A stretch of 64,000 nt of DNA from Membranihabitans marinus (lineage in GTDB: Bacteria; Bacteroidota; Bacteroidia; Chitinophagales; Saprospiraceae), in the NCBI RefSeq assembly GCF_021729155.1, contig NZ_JAJQYA010000027.1:1-64000 (forward strand), read 5' to 3'. The notes under the pieces were generated by a model. The model saw only the letters and a program-made list of their open reading frames with translations. It ran no database searches and had not been told where the DNA came from. Below, one piece after another: positions 8,892 to 18,754 of this stretch (its first letter is position 1; the number at the start of each line of letters is the position of its first letter). The position numbers were made by a program, and so were the translations under genes.

Positions 8892-9572
8892 ATGCTCTAC
8901 AACCAAATTAGTATAGACGGTTATGCAGCCTGTGGTAAAAGTACTCTTGCAAGGGAATTGGCTAAAAGACTAAAATATTTATATATTGACTCTGGTGCCA
9001 TGTATCGCGCAATGTCATATTATATCATTCAAAATAATATAGATCTCAATGACGATCGATTAGCTGATCTATTGAACAGTGTCAATATTAGATTTCAACA
9101 CGATAAAGAAGATCCATCTTCAGCCCTTATATTGTTGAATGAAGAGGATGTAACCCTTCAGATTAGACTCAATGAAATCAATGAAATCGTAAGCCAAGTC
9201 GCTGCAATTCCCATGATAAGAAGAAAATTAGTCAAACTGCAACAAGCCTATGGCAAGACCAACAATGTAGTAATGGACGGTAGAGATATAGGTACGGTGG
9301 TTTTCCCGAAAGCCGTCGTTAAACTTTTTGTTACCGCTAATCAAGAAATCAGGATTCAGCGTAGAATGGAAGAAAACAAAAGTAAAGAACTACCCTACGA
9401 CTATGATTTTATAAAAACTAATCTGGCCGAAAGGGATAAAATAGATTCAACTCGAAAAGATGGGCCTCTCAAACAGGCTGAAGATGCCATATTGTTTGAC
9501 AACTCCCACCTCAGTAGAAAGGAACAATTAGCCATGGTTTTGGCGTTGTGTAATTGTAGAATTATTCATTAA
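8892..9572 (+). CDS. cmk: cytidylate kinase
   Basis: 226 residues. Phosphorylates CMP and dCMP with ATP. P-loop GYAACGKS at residues 10-17, the CMP-binding YIDSGAMYRAMSYY (about 31-44), VVMDGRDIGTVVFPKA (about 128-143) and the lid region RIQRRMEENK with NLAERDKIDSTR. Full length for bacterial Cmk. The ATG at 8892 gives the typical short N terminus before the P-loop strand. Followed after 12 nt by the DUF1508 gene, probably one transcript. Confidence 0.95.
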   Translation: MLYNQISIDGYAACGKSTLARELAKRLKYLYIDSGAMYRAMSYYIIQNNIDLNDDRLADLLNSVNIRFQHDKEDPSSALILLNEEDVTLQIRLNEINEIVSQVAAIPMIRRKLVKLQQAYGKTNNVVMDGRDIGTVVFPKAVVKLFVTANQEIRIQRRMEENKSKELPYDYDFIKTNLAERDKIDSTRKDGPLKQAEDAILFDNSHLSRKEQLAMVLALCNCRIIH

Positions 9573-9584
9573 ATAAATCATATT

Positions 9585-9914
9585 ATGAAATTTGAAATTT
9601 TCGAAGGTAAAGATGGAAAGCACTATTTTAAATTAGCTGCTGAAAATGGTCAAACTGTACTCAAGAGCCAAGGATACGCATCCAAAGCATCGTGTAAAAA
9701 TGGTATTGAGTCCGTAAGAGCAAATGGACAAGATGAAGCTCAATTTGACAAAAAAATAGCCAAAAATGGTAAAGACTTTTTCAATCTTTTAGCCAAAAAC
9801 AAACAAATTATTGGAACCAGCCAAATGTATGCCTCTAAACAATCAATGGAAAATGGCATTAAATCTGTGGCTCGACTCTCTAAGGATGCCCCTATTGTAG
9901 AGGTAGAAAAATAA
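9585..9914 (+). CDS. YegP-like protein with two DUF1508 repeats
   Basis: 109 residues formed of two copies of a roughly 50-residue DUF1508 unit (FEIFEGKDGKHYFKLAAENGQTVLKSQGY and FDKKIAKNGKDFFNLLAKNKQIIGTSQMY, each followed by a Lys/Ser helix ending NGI.SV). The family forms small alpha/beta proteins of unknown function found across bacteria; E. coli YegP is a member. Cytoplasmic, no signal peptide. Likely cotranscribed with cmk. Confidence 0.9.
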   Translation: MKFEIFEGKDGKHYFKLAAENGQTVLKSQGYASKASCKNGIESVRANGQDEAQFDKKIAKNGKDFFNLLAKNKQIIGTSQMYASKQSMENGIKSVARLSKDAPIVEVEK

Positions 9915-9994
9915 ACATCATATAATTTATGTACTCGATCAACATTCATGTTGACATCCTACCAGCGAAAAGCGTCGAATGAATAACGCAAAAC

Positions 9995-10025
9995 AAAGGG
10001 TCTGCCCATAAGCAGACCCTTTTTA
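9995..10025. terminator. terminator between convergent genes
   Basis: AAAGGGTCTGC pairs with GCAGACCCTTT around a six-base loop, with a T-run on the plus strand and a shorter one on the minus strand. It separates the DUF1508 gene from the convergent glutamate-synthase-like gene. Confidence 0.85.
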
Positions 10026-10037
10026 TATCATATGAAT

Positions 10038-11621
10038 TTAGAATTGATAGGGTGAACTCTGATTAAAAGCAGACTTCCATTGAAGGGGAATACCTCCTTG
10101 TTCAAAACTACCGTGGCTGACGGTGGGATATAAATCCTCAAACGATCGAACTTCCGATTGACTTATGCGACGGAATACATCCTTTCGTTCTATATCCAAA
10201 ATGTTGCGTTTACCCGCTGCTGCCATTAATTCCACGAAATTGTGAATGGTGTTTTTATGAAAATTAGCAATACGATGTGATTTATCTCCCACTTTTAACC
10301 CCGCTACTAACTCTGCATCTTGTGTGGCCACTCCGGTAGGGCATCGATTCGTATTGCACTCCAAGGCTTGAATACAGCCTAGAGCCAGCATCATCCCCCT
10401 TGCACTATAACAAATATCGGCACCGAGCGCCATGGCTCTAAACAAATGAAAAGAAGTAAATATCTTCCCGCTGGTCACTATTTTTATTTCATCCCTCAAT
10501 CCAAATCCACGCAACATATCATCCACAAATACCAATCCCTCTTTAAAAGGCATACCTACACTGTTGGAAAACTCCAAAGGAGCTGCACCGGTCCCCCCTT
10601 CACCTCCATCTACAGTAATAAAATCCGGAAGGACTTTTCTTTCGACCATGGCCTTACATATAGCAATAAATTCATCAGGCCTACCGACACAAAGTTTAAA
10701 ACCTATGGGTTTACCTCCAGACAGCTGTCGCAACTGTTGAACGAATTCTAGCAATCCCATGGGTGAATCAAAAGCGGTGTGATAGGGTGGTGACAACACT
10801 TCAGTACCTTGTACGACATTTCGTATAGCCGCAATTTCGGCAGTATTTTTCTTGGCAGGCAATATTCCCCCATGACCAGGTTTAGCCCCCTGAGAAAGCT
10901 TTATTTCTATCATCTTAACCGATTCAATACCAGCTGTCACTCGAAATAAATCAGGGTCAAATCTTCCTTCGTGATCTCTACAACCAAAATACCCAGTGCC
11001 GACTTGATATACCAAATCCCCACCGGGATCCTTGTGATAAGGGCTAATCCCTCCTTCTCCTGTATTGTGGGCAAAACCTCCCATTTTAGCTCCAGCATTT
11101 AGAGCCAATACGGCATTTTTACTTAGAGAACCAAAGCTCATGGCCGAGATATTGAATACACTGGCCTCATAAGGCTGGCTACAAAACTTCCCTCCTATCA
11201 CTACCCTGGGATGTGAATCGAGACTGGCGGGGTTTAATGCCCCAATACTGTGATTAAGCCATTCATACCCTTCCTCGTAAAAATCCAACTGACTTCCAAA
11301 TGGAGTGGTGGCACTTTCTTGCTTTGCCCTTTGATATACAATAGATCGATACATCCTAGGAACTGGCATGCCATTGGTTTCTGATTCGATAAAATATTGA
11401 TATATCTTCGGTCTTAATTCTTCGAATATATATCGACCTCGACCTAGAATGGGATAATTTCTCATGATAGCATGCTTGGATTGTAACATATCGTAATACC
11501 CCAATAATACAATAGGAATCAACACGATATAAAACCAGATAAAACCCGGCCAAACATAGTAGTGAATACCAAATACTATGGCTGTCGACACAATAGAGAA
11601 AAATATAAATTCGTTTCGCAT
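10038..11621 (-). CDS. FMN-binding glutamate synthase family protein (GltB central-domain type)
   Basis: 527 residues. Residues about 5-45 form one or two membrane spans (FIFFSIVSTAIVFGIHYYVW, FIWFYIVLIPIVLLGYY). The rest is the FMN and Fe-S domain of glutamate synthase: ISAMSFGSLSKNA, GAKMGGFAHNTGEGGISPYH, IEIKLSQGAKPGHGGILP, VDGGEGGTGAAPLEF, and the Cys cluster CNTNRCPTGVATQ. The amidotransferase and C-terminal beta-helix domains of GltB are absent, so it is the stand-alone, membrane-anchored type whose physiological reaction is unsettled. It should not be called a complete glutamate synthase. It converges on the DUF1508 gene. Confidence 0.88.
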   Translation of the reverse strand: MRNEFIFFSIVSTAIVFGIHYYVWPGFIWFYIVLIPIVLLGYYDMLQSKHAIMRNYPILGRGRYIFEELRPKIYQYFIESETNGMPVPRMYRSIVYQRAKQESATTPFGSQLDFYEEGYEWLNHSIGALNPASLDSHPRVVIGGKFCSQPYEASVFNISAMSFGSLSKNAVLALNAGAKMGGFAHNTGEGGISPYHKDPGGDLVYQVGTGYFGCRDHEGRFDPDLFRVTAGIESVKMIEIKLSQGAKPGHGGILPAKKNTAEIAAIRNVVQGTEVLSPPYHTAFDSPMGLLEFVQQLRQLSGGKPIGFKLCVGRPDEFIAICKAMVERKVLPDFITVDGGEGGTGAAPLEFSNSVGMPFKEGLVFVDDMLRGFGLRDEIKIVTSGKIFTSFHLFRAMALGADICYSARGMMLALGCIQALECNTNRCPTGVATQDAELVAGLKVGDKSHRIANFHKNTIHNFVELMAAAGKRNILDIERKDVFRRISQSEVRSFEDLYPTVSHGSFEQGGIPLQWKSAFNQSSPYQF

Positions 11622-11788
11622 ATTAATGTTTCTATTTAAATATCATATAAAAATACTATCATCCTAGATCAAAACCCCATAAATAAAACCAATTGTAAAC
11701 ATTCCGGCTTATATTATTGTTGTATGATTGCAATGTGTTTTTGCACAATGTCCGAAACCACTTCAAAAACCAAGAAAAAAGAATTATC

Positions 11789-11998
11789 ATGAAATTAGTT
11801 TTTTCAACCGAAGACAGAGTCGTGGCTAATATAATTAAAAATGAATTAGACAACCACGAAATTGAAAACGTCCTGATGGATAAACGAGATAGTGTCTACA
11901 ACACCTTTGGATATATTGAGGTTTATGTCTTAGAAAACAATCTGACCAAGGCCAAAGAATTGATAGACGCAGTAATTGTTCAAGATACCAATGAGTAA
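11789..11998 (+). CDS. DUF2007 putative signal-transducing protein
   Basis: 69 residues from ATG 11789 (MKLVFSTEDRVVANIIKNEL). The open frame extends 24 codons upstream, but that part is not conserved in the family as I know it. Matches DUF2007, a small ferredoxin-like domain (helix ANIIKNELDNHEIENVLMD, strand YIEVYVLENNLTKAKELI) often annotated as signal transducing; no function is established. It overlaps the start of msrB by eight bases if msrB begins at 11991, so the two form an operon. Confidence 0.8.
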   Translation: MKLVFSTEDRVVANIIKNELDNHEIENVLMDKRDSVYNTFGYIEVYVLENNLTKAKELIDAVIVQDTNE

Positions 11999-12413
11999 TT
12001 CGATGAAGATAAATAATAATTTAAACCGTGATGAAGAAAGGGTTCTGTTTGATAAAGGCACAGAAAGACCGTTTACAGGAGCATTGTTAAACAATAAGGC
12101 CGAAGGCTTGTATCTCTGTAAAAACTGTCATCAACCTCTATACACCTCTGCTCAGAAGTTTGAATCTCACTGCGGATGGCCCAGTTTTGATGACGAGATT
12201 GAAAATGCTGTCGATCGACACACCGATGCCGATGGAAGACGGACAGAAATAGTATGCAGTAATTGTCAGGCTCACCTAGGACATGTATTCAAAGGTGAAT
12301 TTCTCACGCCCAAAAATCTTAGACATTGCGTCAATTCCCTATCCTTAGTCTTTATTGCTAAGGAAGATTATCAAGAAAATCAATTAGATCCTACCAAACT
12401 AATTAAAGGATAA
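11991..12413 (+). CDS. msrB: peptide methionine-(R)-S-oxide reductase MsrB
   Basis: About 140 residues; ATG 11991 or 12003 are both possible. MsrB reduces the R epimer of methionine sulfoxide in proteins. Present are FDKGTERPFTGALL, the first zinc pair CKNC, HCGWPSFDDEI, the second zinc pair CSNCQAHLGHVF, and RHCVNSLSLVFI, whose Cys is the catalytic residue. Complete single-domain MsrB without an MsrA fusion. Overlaps the DUF2007 gene upstream and converges with aspartate kinase. Confidence 0.94.
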   Translation: MSNSMKINNNLNRDEERVLFDKGTERPFTGALLNNKAEGLYLCKNCHQPLYTSAQKFESHCGWPSFDDEIENAVDRHTDADGRRTEIVCSNCQAHLGHVFKGEFLTPKNLRHCVNSLSLVFIAKEDYQENQLDPTKLIKG

Positions 12414-12450
12414 GCCATTGAGGTATTTAGTGGATTTTGCCGGTAATTAT

Positions 12451-13749
12451 TTAATTGTATTCCACATCTTTTCGCTTCAATAGCGGCATAGATTTCAATA
12501 CCAACTGGACGGTTTTGGGTATGCGCTCTTCAAAAAGTACAATCTTACCTTTTTTAAGAGCGTCTACTACGGGTTGTTGGTAGTGTCTAATAGTGATTAA
12601 CTCGAGATTTTTTTCATCCTCTATAGTGAAATCACCATCTATTTCTGCCAGAAGATTGGCTATGCGATCCGGTCTATCCGTCACACAGACGGTAAACGAA
12701 ATAGCAGTATTTCGCATAAGATTCACCTTAATCCTGTGCTTGGCAAACAAATTAAATAATCGACTTAAGTGATGCTCAGCGACAAATGATAGATCTTTAG
12801 TCCTGATATAGAGCAACCTCTGATCTTTCTCTACCACCACTACAGGTGGATACCTCAAATCCAATTCACCGGCAATGACAGTACCTGCCGAACTAGGATT
12901 TTCAAATGACTTGACATAGAGGGGAATATTCTTGTTTTGCAGAGGTTTTATCGTTTTGGGATGAATGACCTTCGCTCCGTAGTAAGTCATCTCAATAGCC
13001 TCCAAGTAGGACAATTTATCGATTAGGGAAACATTCTCAAACAATCGAGGATCAGCCGTCAATATACCTGGAACATCCTTCCATATAGCCATATATGAAG
13101 CATCCAAACAATATGAGAATATGGCAGCCGAATAATCCGACCCTTCTCGCCCCAAAGTTACGGTGTGATTGTTGTCATCGGCACCAATAAATCCCTGAGT
13201 TACCAATACGTTGTAACTTTTAAATAAAGGCTGAACTGTTTTTTGAAACAACCAAGAAGTTTCATTCCAATTAATCCTCCCTTCTCGATACGTATTATCG
13301 GTTTTGACTACTCTTCTAGCATCCAACCAATCCACTTCTAGGGAAAGAGATTGAGCCAAATAGGCATTGACAATTTTGGTAGAAGCCAATTCCCCCAAAC
13401 TTACAATTTGATCGTATATAAAGTCGTATTCTAATTCTTCATCTCGGATAGCGAGTATATTTTTTTCTCCTTCTTCAAATAGACTGGACAAGTCAATATT
13501 CAAATCCAACTCTGTAGCGATCTCCAAGTGAGATGCTTTTATGGTTTGAAGAGAAGCTACGGCTTCAGTAGGATTTTTAAATGCAGTCGCAACCACTTCT
13601 TCCAATGCATTTGTAGTTTTACCCATGGCAGAAACCACAACGATCAATTTGCCATCAGGACAATTGGATATTATACGACCGACATTTTGAATGGCAGAAG
13701 CATTTTTTACCGAAGCACCACCAAATTTATAAACTACACAGTTTTCCAT
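12451..13749 (-). CDS. lysC: aspartate kinase
   Basis: 432 residues. Catalyses the first step from aspartate to lysine, threonine and methionine. The amino-acid kinase domain starts with KFGGASV (8-14) and contains VVSAMGKTTNAL, VTQGFIGAD, LGREGSDYSAA and IWKDVPGILTADPR (Asp-binding and ATP-binding elements). The C-terminal third is the ACT region expected for feedback control. It is monofunctional, with no homoserine dehydrogenase domain. It stands alone on the minus strand; a -7 box TATATTTG lies at 13784-13777. I cannot tell which amino acid inhibits it. Confidence 0.93.
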   Translation of the reverse strand: MENCVVYKFGGASVKNASAIQNVGRIISNCPDGKLIVVVSAMGKTTNALEEVVATAFKNPTEAVASLQTIKASHLEIATELDLNIDLSSLFEEGEKNILAIRDEELEYDFIYDQIVSLGELASTKIVNAYLAQSLSLEVDWLDARRVVKTDNTYREGRINWNETSWLFQKTVQPLFKSYNVLVTQGFIGADDNNHTVTLGREGSDYSAAIFSYCLDASYMAIWKDVPGILTADPRLFENVSLIDKLSYLEAIEMTYYGAKVIHPKTIKPLQNKNIPLYVKSFENPSSAGTVIAGELDLRYPPVVVVEKDQRLLYIRTKDLSFVAEHHLSRLFNLFAKHRIKVNLMRNTAISFTVCVTDRPDRIANLLAEIDGDFTIEDEKNLELITIRHYQQPVVDALKKGKIVLFEERIPKTVQLVLKSMPLLKRKDVEYN

Positions 13750-13776
13750 TATATATACTACATCTTAATTTGGCTG

Positions 13777-13784
13777 CAAATATA
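13777..13784 (-). promoter_or_regulatory. -7 box upstream of aspartate kinase
   Basis: TATATTTG on the minus strand, followed by C, 28 nt before the start codon. No clear -33 element at the right distance. Confidence 0.5.
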
Positions 13785-13983
13785 AAATATTATCGTATTT
13801 ATGTTTTTAAAAACCAAAAATGTTATTATAGATATAAGATATTTGAGAAAAATAACCCATATATACTAAAATAGCCTTTGTTGTGTTTTATTAATAATGT
13901 TTTGTTATTGCTTAATCACATAGGAAAAATCTCTTATCTTTTTAATAATTTATACCCCTAATTCGAAGAATCAATTGTATAGA

Positions 13984-16470
13984 ATGAAGTATATCATCCC
14001 CCTTATCCTAATGACCTTTCTGGTCAGTGTTTCATCTGCTCAAAATAAAGTCGCTTCTGCCGCGGAAATCTATTCGAAACTTGAAAAACTTGGTAACCTC
14101 GGCTCAGTACTCTATATCGCAGCGCATCCAGACGACGAAAACACCAACTTGATATCGTATTTCAACAATGCCAAAAATTACCATACCACCTATCTGTCAT
14201 TGACCAGAGGAGATGGAGGCCAAAACTTAATAGGGCCCGAGTTGAGAGAACAATTGGGAGTCATTAGAACTCAAGAGCTCCTTGCCGCCAGGAGTGTAGA
14301 TGGAGGATTTCAGAGATTTTCAAGAGCCAATGATTTTGGTTATTCAAAAAGTCCTGACGAAACTTTTGAATTGTGGAATAAAGATTCTGTCATGTATGAC
14401 ATTATTTGGACCATTCGAATGCTAAAACCAGATATTATTGTCAACCGCTTTGATCACCGCACACCTGGAACCACTCATGGTCATCACACTGGATCAGCAA
14501 TGTTGAGTTTTGAAGCCTTTGAAATGGCAGGTGATCCCTCAGTATTTCCCGAACAATTAAAATATGTCGATGTCTGGCAACCCAGTCGTTTGTTTTTCAA
14601 TACTTCATGGTGGTTTTATGGCAGTCAAGAAAAATTTGAACAAGCCAATAAAGAAAATTTAGTAGGTATCAATGTTGGAGAATACTACCCCTTAATGGGA
14701 CAATCCAATAACGAAATTTCAGCCCGCTCTCGAAGCCAACACCGCTGTCAAGGATTTGGACGCATCGGTGAAAGAGGTAGCTCTATGGAATACCTAGAAT
14801 TTATCAAAGGAGACCGTCCCAAAAATCCAGATGCATTTGATGGGATAAATACCACTTGGGAGAGAATTCCCGGCGGCAAAGCCATCAATGACCAATGGCA
14901 ATCTATTTTGGAAAATTATGATTTCAAATCCCCTAGTGCTTCAGTACCCGCCCTATTGACCCTCTATCAATCCATTCAACAATTACCAGAATCGAGTTAC
15001 AAGAATCAAAAAATAACCGAGTGCCAAGATATTATCGAATCTTGTATGGGGTTATTTTTAGAAATCAGATCCAATGATCATACCTTGGTTCGCGGTCAAA
15101 ACACTACATTGGATATGGAGGTCATTAATCGATCTAATATTAAGGCTTCCATAGATGAGATAGAAATACTTCCGACAGGAACCAAGGTTGAAATCAACGA
15201 AGACCTGGAGAACAATCAAAAAATTTTACATAAGATCCAAACTATTATTCCCTCTAATGCTGGTTATACAAGTCCTTATTGGCTCAATGACAAAAGTACG
15301 ATTGGCATGTATTCTGTGGCGAATAAAACCCTGATTGGGAAACCGGAAACCCCGAGATACTTGCGAACTAAATTTCACTTAAAAATTATGTCAGTGGATT
15401 TCGTCGTAGAGAAGGATGTGGTATATAAGACAGGATTACCAGAAAGAGGAGAAGTTTATAAACCCCTAGAAATCGTGCCGAAATACACCTTAAAGATAGA
15501 TCAACCCATTTTATTCTTTAAAGATGAAAGCAGCCAAATTCTCAATGTAGATCTTTCAATGCAAAATGGGGAAGTCAATGCCGACACTTTGAAATTGAAC
15601 TTGGGCAATGGATTTGAAAGCAAACCTGGTTATTATTTATTGCAGCCTGGTAAAACCAGATACAGTTTTGAAATAAAACCTTTAATCGAAGAAGGCCGTC
15701 ATGAAATATCAGCTGAGATTTTGGGTGTAGATGGTCAAATATACGATCAACAATTAACCACTATCCAATACGACCATATTCCAGAACAAACCATTTTAAC
15801 CAAGGCTAGTTCTACATTGGTTAAATTAAAAATCACACACGAAGTCGACAAAATTGCTTACATCCAAGGAGCAGGAGATAAAATCCCAGAATTCCTTAGA
15901 GCCATTGGAATTCAATGCGATGAATTAATAATTACAGAAATTTCAAACATGGATCTAAATTCCTACGATGCCATAGTTTTGGGCATCAGAGCATTGAATA
16001 CCATTGATGAAATAGAGGGCATTATGCCTTATCTTCTCCAATATACTCAAGATGGAGGCAATTTAATTGTTCAGTACAATACCAATAGAGGATTAAAAAT
16101 CAAGGATTTTGCCCCCTATTCTCTCCAACTATCACGAGACAGAGTAACCAACGAAAACTCTCCAGTTCGCTTAATCAATACCAATCATCCGGCATTAAAC
16201 ACCCCGAATCAAATCACTTCCAAAGATTTTGAAGGTTGGGTACAGGAAAGAGGGCTTTATTTCCCCAATCAATGGGCAGCAGAATACAAAACCATAGTAT
16301 CGTTTCAAGATCCCGGAGAAGAGTTTTTAGAGGGCGGTATACTTATCGCTCCCTATGGTCACGGTAATTACATCTATACGGGATTGAGCTGGTTTAGAGA
16401 ATTGCCAGCCGGGGTTACAGGTGCCTACAAGTTATTTATCAATCTATTGTCCTTACAAACCAACAACTAA
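13984..16470 (+). CDS. exported PIG-L family (LmbE-like) deacetylase
   Basis: 828 residues from ATG 13984; an alternative TTG lies three codons upstream. Signal peptide at 1-20 (MKYIIPLILMTFLVSVSSAQ). The PIG-L domain follows: zinc motif AHPDDE at 47-52, LSLTRGDGGQNL, IRTQELLAAR, and the second ligand region HGHHTGSAM. Members deacetylate N-acetylglucosamine-type sugars. The remaining roughly 500 residues are beta-rich and include a late domain resembling class I glutamine amidotransferase-like folds (NLIVQYNTNRGL; inference). The substrate is unknown. A sodium:solute symporter follows after 11 nt, so the pair probably releases and imports an amino sugar or related compound. Confidence 0.85.
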   Translation: MKYIIPLILMTFLVSVSSAQNKVASAAEIYSKLEKLGNLGSVLYIAAHPDDENTNLISYFNNAKNYHTTYLSLTRGDGGQNLIGPELREQLGVIRTQELLAARSVDGGFQRFSRANDFGYSKSPDETFELWNKDSVMYDIIWTIRMLKPDIIVNRFDHRTPGTTHGHHTGSAMLSFEAFEMAGDPSVFPEQLKYVDVWQPSRLFFNTSWWFYGSQEKFEQANKENLVGINVGEYYPLMGQSNNEISARSRSQHRCQGFGRIGERGSSMEYLEFIKGDRPKNPDAFDGINTTWERIPGGKAINDQWQSILENYDFKSPSASVPALLTLYQSIQQLPESSYKNQKITECQDIIESCMGLFLEIRSNDHTLVRGQNTTLDMEVINRSNIKASIDEIEILPTGTKVEINEDLENNQKILHKIQTIIPSNAGYTSPYWLNDKSTIGMYSVANKTLIGKPETPRYLRTKFHLKIMSVDFVVEKDVVYKTGLPERGEVYKPLEIVPKYTLKIDQPILFFKDESSQILNVDLSMQNGEVNADTLKLNLGNGFESKPGYYLLQPGKTRYSFEIKPLIEEGRHEISAEILGVDGQIYDQQLTTIQYDHIPEQTILTKASSTLVKLKITHEVDKIAYIQGAGDKIPEFLRAIGIQCDELIITEISNMDLNSYDAIVLGIRALNTIDEIEGIMPYLLQYTQDGGNLIVQYNTNRGLKIKDFAPYSLQLSRDRVTNENSPVRLINTNHPALNTPNQITSKDFEGWVQERGLYFPNQWAAEYKTIVSFQDPGEEFLEGGILIAPYGHGNYIYTGLSWFRELPAGVTGAYKLFINLLSLQTNN

Positions 16471-16481
16471 AAACTTTTATC

Positions 16482-18161
16482 ATGGGTGAAATTTCTTTAA
16501 TTGATTGGAGTATCCTAATCGGTACATTGGTATTTATTGTCGTCATTGGAGTATGGAAAAGCAGATCGAACAAAGCGCTAGATGGTTATTTAAGAGGTGG
16601 AAATGAAGCATCCTGGTGGACGATTGGACTCGGAGTTATGGCCACTCAAGCCAGCGCCATCACTTTCCTTAGCACCCCAGGTCAGGGTTATGCCGATGGT
16701 TTGGGTTTTGTCCAATTTTATTTTGGACTTCCCATTGCCATGATTATTTTATGCATCACCTTTGTCCCGCTGTATTACAAACTAAAAGTATATACGGCTT
16801 ATGAATTTTTGGAAGGAAGGTTTGATCTCAAAATGAGAGTACTTACCTCCTTTCTATTTTTGATTCAGCGCGGTTTAGCTGCGGGAATCACTATTTATGC
16901 TCCGGCCATTATTTTGTCCACCATAATGGGCTGGAATTTAAAAATAACCTGTATTGTCATCGGAGTATTGGTGATCATCTATACCGTAAGTGGAGGGACT
17001 AAAGCCGTCAATGTTACGCAGAAATACCAAATGCTTATCATTATGTTGGGTATGTTTTCGACCTTCTATATTCTATTGGATGGATTACCCAATAATATGG
17101 GATTTAGCGGAGCGTGGACATTGGCCGACCTACACGGCAAAACACAGGCTCTAGATTTCAACTTTGACTGGAACAATCGATATACGGTATGGAGTGGTAT
17201 CACTGGAGGACTGTTTCTGGCCCTCTCCTATTTTGGTACCGATCAAAGCCAGGTACAAAGATATATCAGTGGACAGTCGATCAGACAATCGCAGCTCGGT
17301 CTTATTTTCAATGCACTGTTTAAAATTCCCATGCAATACTTCATACTTTTGACTGGGGTTATGGTATTTATTTTTTACCAATTTACCACAGCTCCTTTAT
17401 TTTTCAATCCAGCTGGGGAAGTTATCGTTAAAGAAAGTCCCTATGCAGATCAATATCGAGAATTGGAAAATGAATACCAGATGATTCAGGATGAAAAATC
17501 GGCACTTTCTCTAGATTATGTAAATTCAGAAAACGCAGAAGTCGGCGATCAAATCATGGCATTGAATCGCGATCAACTTAAACTTAGAGAGGAAGCCAAG
17601 TCCTTAATTTCCCAAGCAGATCCTCTGACAGAAACCAATGACAAGGACTATGTATTTATCCGATATATTATTCAACAATTGCCTAAAGGCATTATAGGAC
17701 TTCTATTGGCCGTTATTTTTTCGGCAGCTATGTCATCTACGGCAGCGGAATTAAATGCATTATCGACGACTACAGTTATGGACATTTACAAAAGAGTATT
17801 TAATCCCAGTCGCAGTTCTGAACATTACTTATTCATCAGCAAAGCAACCACCTTTCTATGGGGTATTATCGCTATTTTATTTGCCACCTTGGGCACTCTG
17901 TTTGAGAATCTGATTCAACTGGTCAATATTATAGGGTCTATATTTTACGGTACCATCTTGGGGATATTCTTAATCGCTTTTTACATTAAATGGATCCGCG
18001 CCAATGCTGTATTTATTGCAGCAATAATTGCTGAATTAATGGTTATTTATTTCTATATGACCACCGATATCGGATTCTTATGGTTTAATGTCATTGGATG
18101 TGGTTTGGTTATTATTATGGCCAGTATTATTCAATGGATCACGAATATGAAGAAGGCCTAA
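16482..18161 (+). CDS. sodium:solute symporter (SSS family)
   Basis: 559 residues, about 13 membrane spans. The SSS pattern is present: a first span after SLIDWSILIGTLVFIVVIGVW, GLGVMATQASAITFLSTPGQGYADG (about 48-72), and YTVSGGTKAVNVTQKYQ (about 168-184). A hydrophilic, charged insertion (about 315-385, ELENEYQMIQDEKSAL and onward) lies between late spans, longer than in classical members such as PutP. Substrate cannot be read from sequence; the 11-nt linkage to the PIG-L deacetylase suggests a sugar derivative. No terminator is evident after it. Confidence 0.9.
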   Translation: MGEISLIDWSILIGTLVFIVVIGVWKSRSNKALDGYLRGGNEASWWTIGLGVMATQASAITFLSTPGQGYADGLGFVQFYFGLPIAMIILCITFVPLYYKLKVYTAYEFLEGRFDLKMRVLTSFLFLIQRGLAAGITIYAPAIILSTIMGWNLKITCIVIGVLVIIYTVSGGTKAVNVTQKYQMLIIMLGMFSTFYILLDGLPNNMGFSGAWTLADLHGKTQALDFNFDWNNRYTVWSGITGGLFLALSYFGTDQSQVQRYISGQSIRQSQLGLIFNALFKIPMQYFILLTGVMVFIFYQFTTAPLFFNPAGEVIVKESPYADQYRELENEYQMIQDEKSALSLDYVNSENAEVGDQIMALNRDQLKLREEAKSLISQADPLTETNDKDYVFIRYIIQQLPKGIIGLLLAVIFSAAMSSTAAELNALSTTTVMDIYKRVFNPSRSSEHYLFISKATTFLWGIIAILFATLGTLFENLIQLVNIIGSIFYGTILGIFLIAFYIKWIRANAVFIAAIIAELMVIYFYMTTDIGFLWFNVIGCGLVIIMASIIQWITNMKKA

Positions 18162-18691
18162 ACTAAAATGGGCTAAATAAACATATACATTTTTGCAAAA
18201 AAATCGAAGAAGTATTTACACAATAACAAAAATTCTTAATTAGAAATAGAATTAATTATTTGTGACAAGTTGAAAAGACATTGCTGGACGATACTGGCAA
18301 TCCATACCCATTTGAAAAAACCATCTTACCATTATTAAGTTGTTTATAGGAATACACAGCCCAAGTTTTAAAAAAGTCATTATTTACAAACTTGACAATA
18401 AACAAATAAATTAAAACAATCATCAATTTAAAAATAAAATAACATTGACCTTTCAATTTGCAAAATGATTACGAATACAAAGAGAGGTGCATAAGGGAAT
18501 GAATGTATACCAAAAGCATTTAAAATTGACAATCTCTTACCACATATCGCAGTAAAACTAAAATTGCATGAAAGGAACCAACATCTTTAGCCTAGAAGTG
18601 ATTAATACTAGATAAAAGTACATTACAAAACAGTCTATTCTCTTGTAGTATATACGCCAATAGTAGGGAATTAAACTCTCAAAAAAGGCAT
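18162..18691. other. intergenic, nothing recognised
   Basis: AT-rich stretch between the symporter and the terminator of the OmpA-like gene. A 66-codon frame on the minus strand (18456-18256) has no coding character. No RNA structure recognised. Confidence 0.5.
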
Positions 18692-18727
18692 AAAAAAAAG
18701 CGTTTGAGACAAAATCCCAAACGCTTT
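18692..18727 (-). terminator. intrinsic terminator after the OmpA-like gene
   Basis: On the minus strand AAAGCGTTTGGGA pairs with TCTCAAACGCTTT (one wobble) and is followed by eight T residues; 27 nt after the stop. Confidence 0.92.
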
Positions 18728-18754
18728 ATGAGTATATAATTTTCCTGAGTTATA

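Noticed and set aside
9553-9570. TGTAGAATTAT near the end of cmk as another copy of the dyad
   Set aside because: Only the first arm matches, it lies inside coding sequence, and the second arm is absent.
10038-11621. Complete glutamate synthase large subunit
   Set aside because: The glutamine amidotransferase and C-terminal domains are absent and no small subunit is nearby; only the FMN and Fe-S domain is present.
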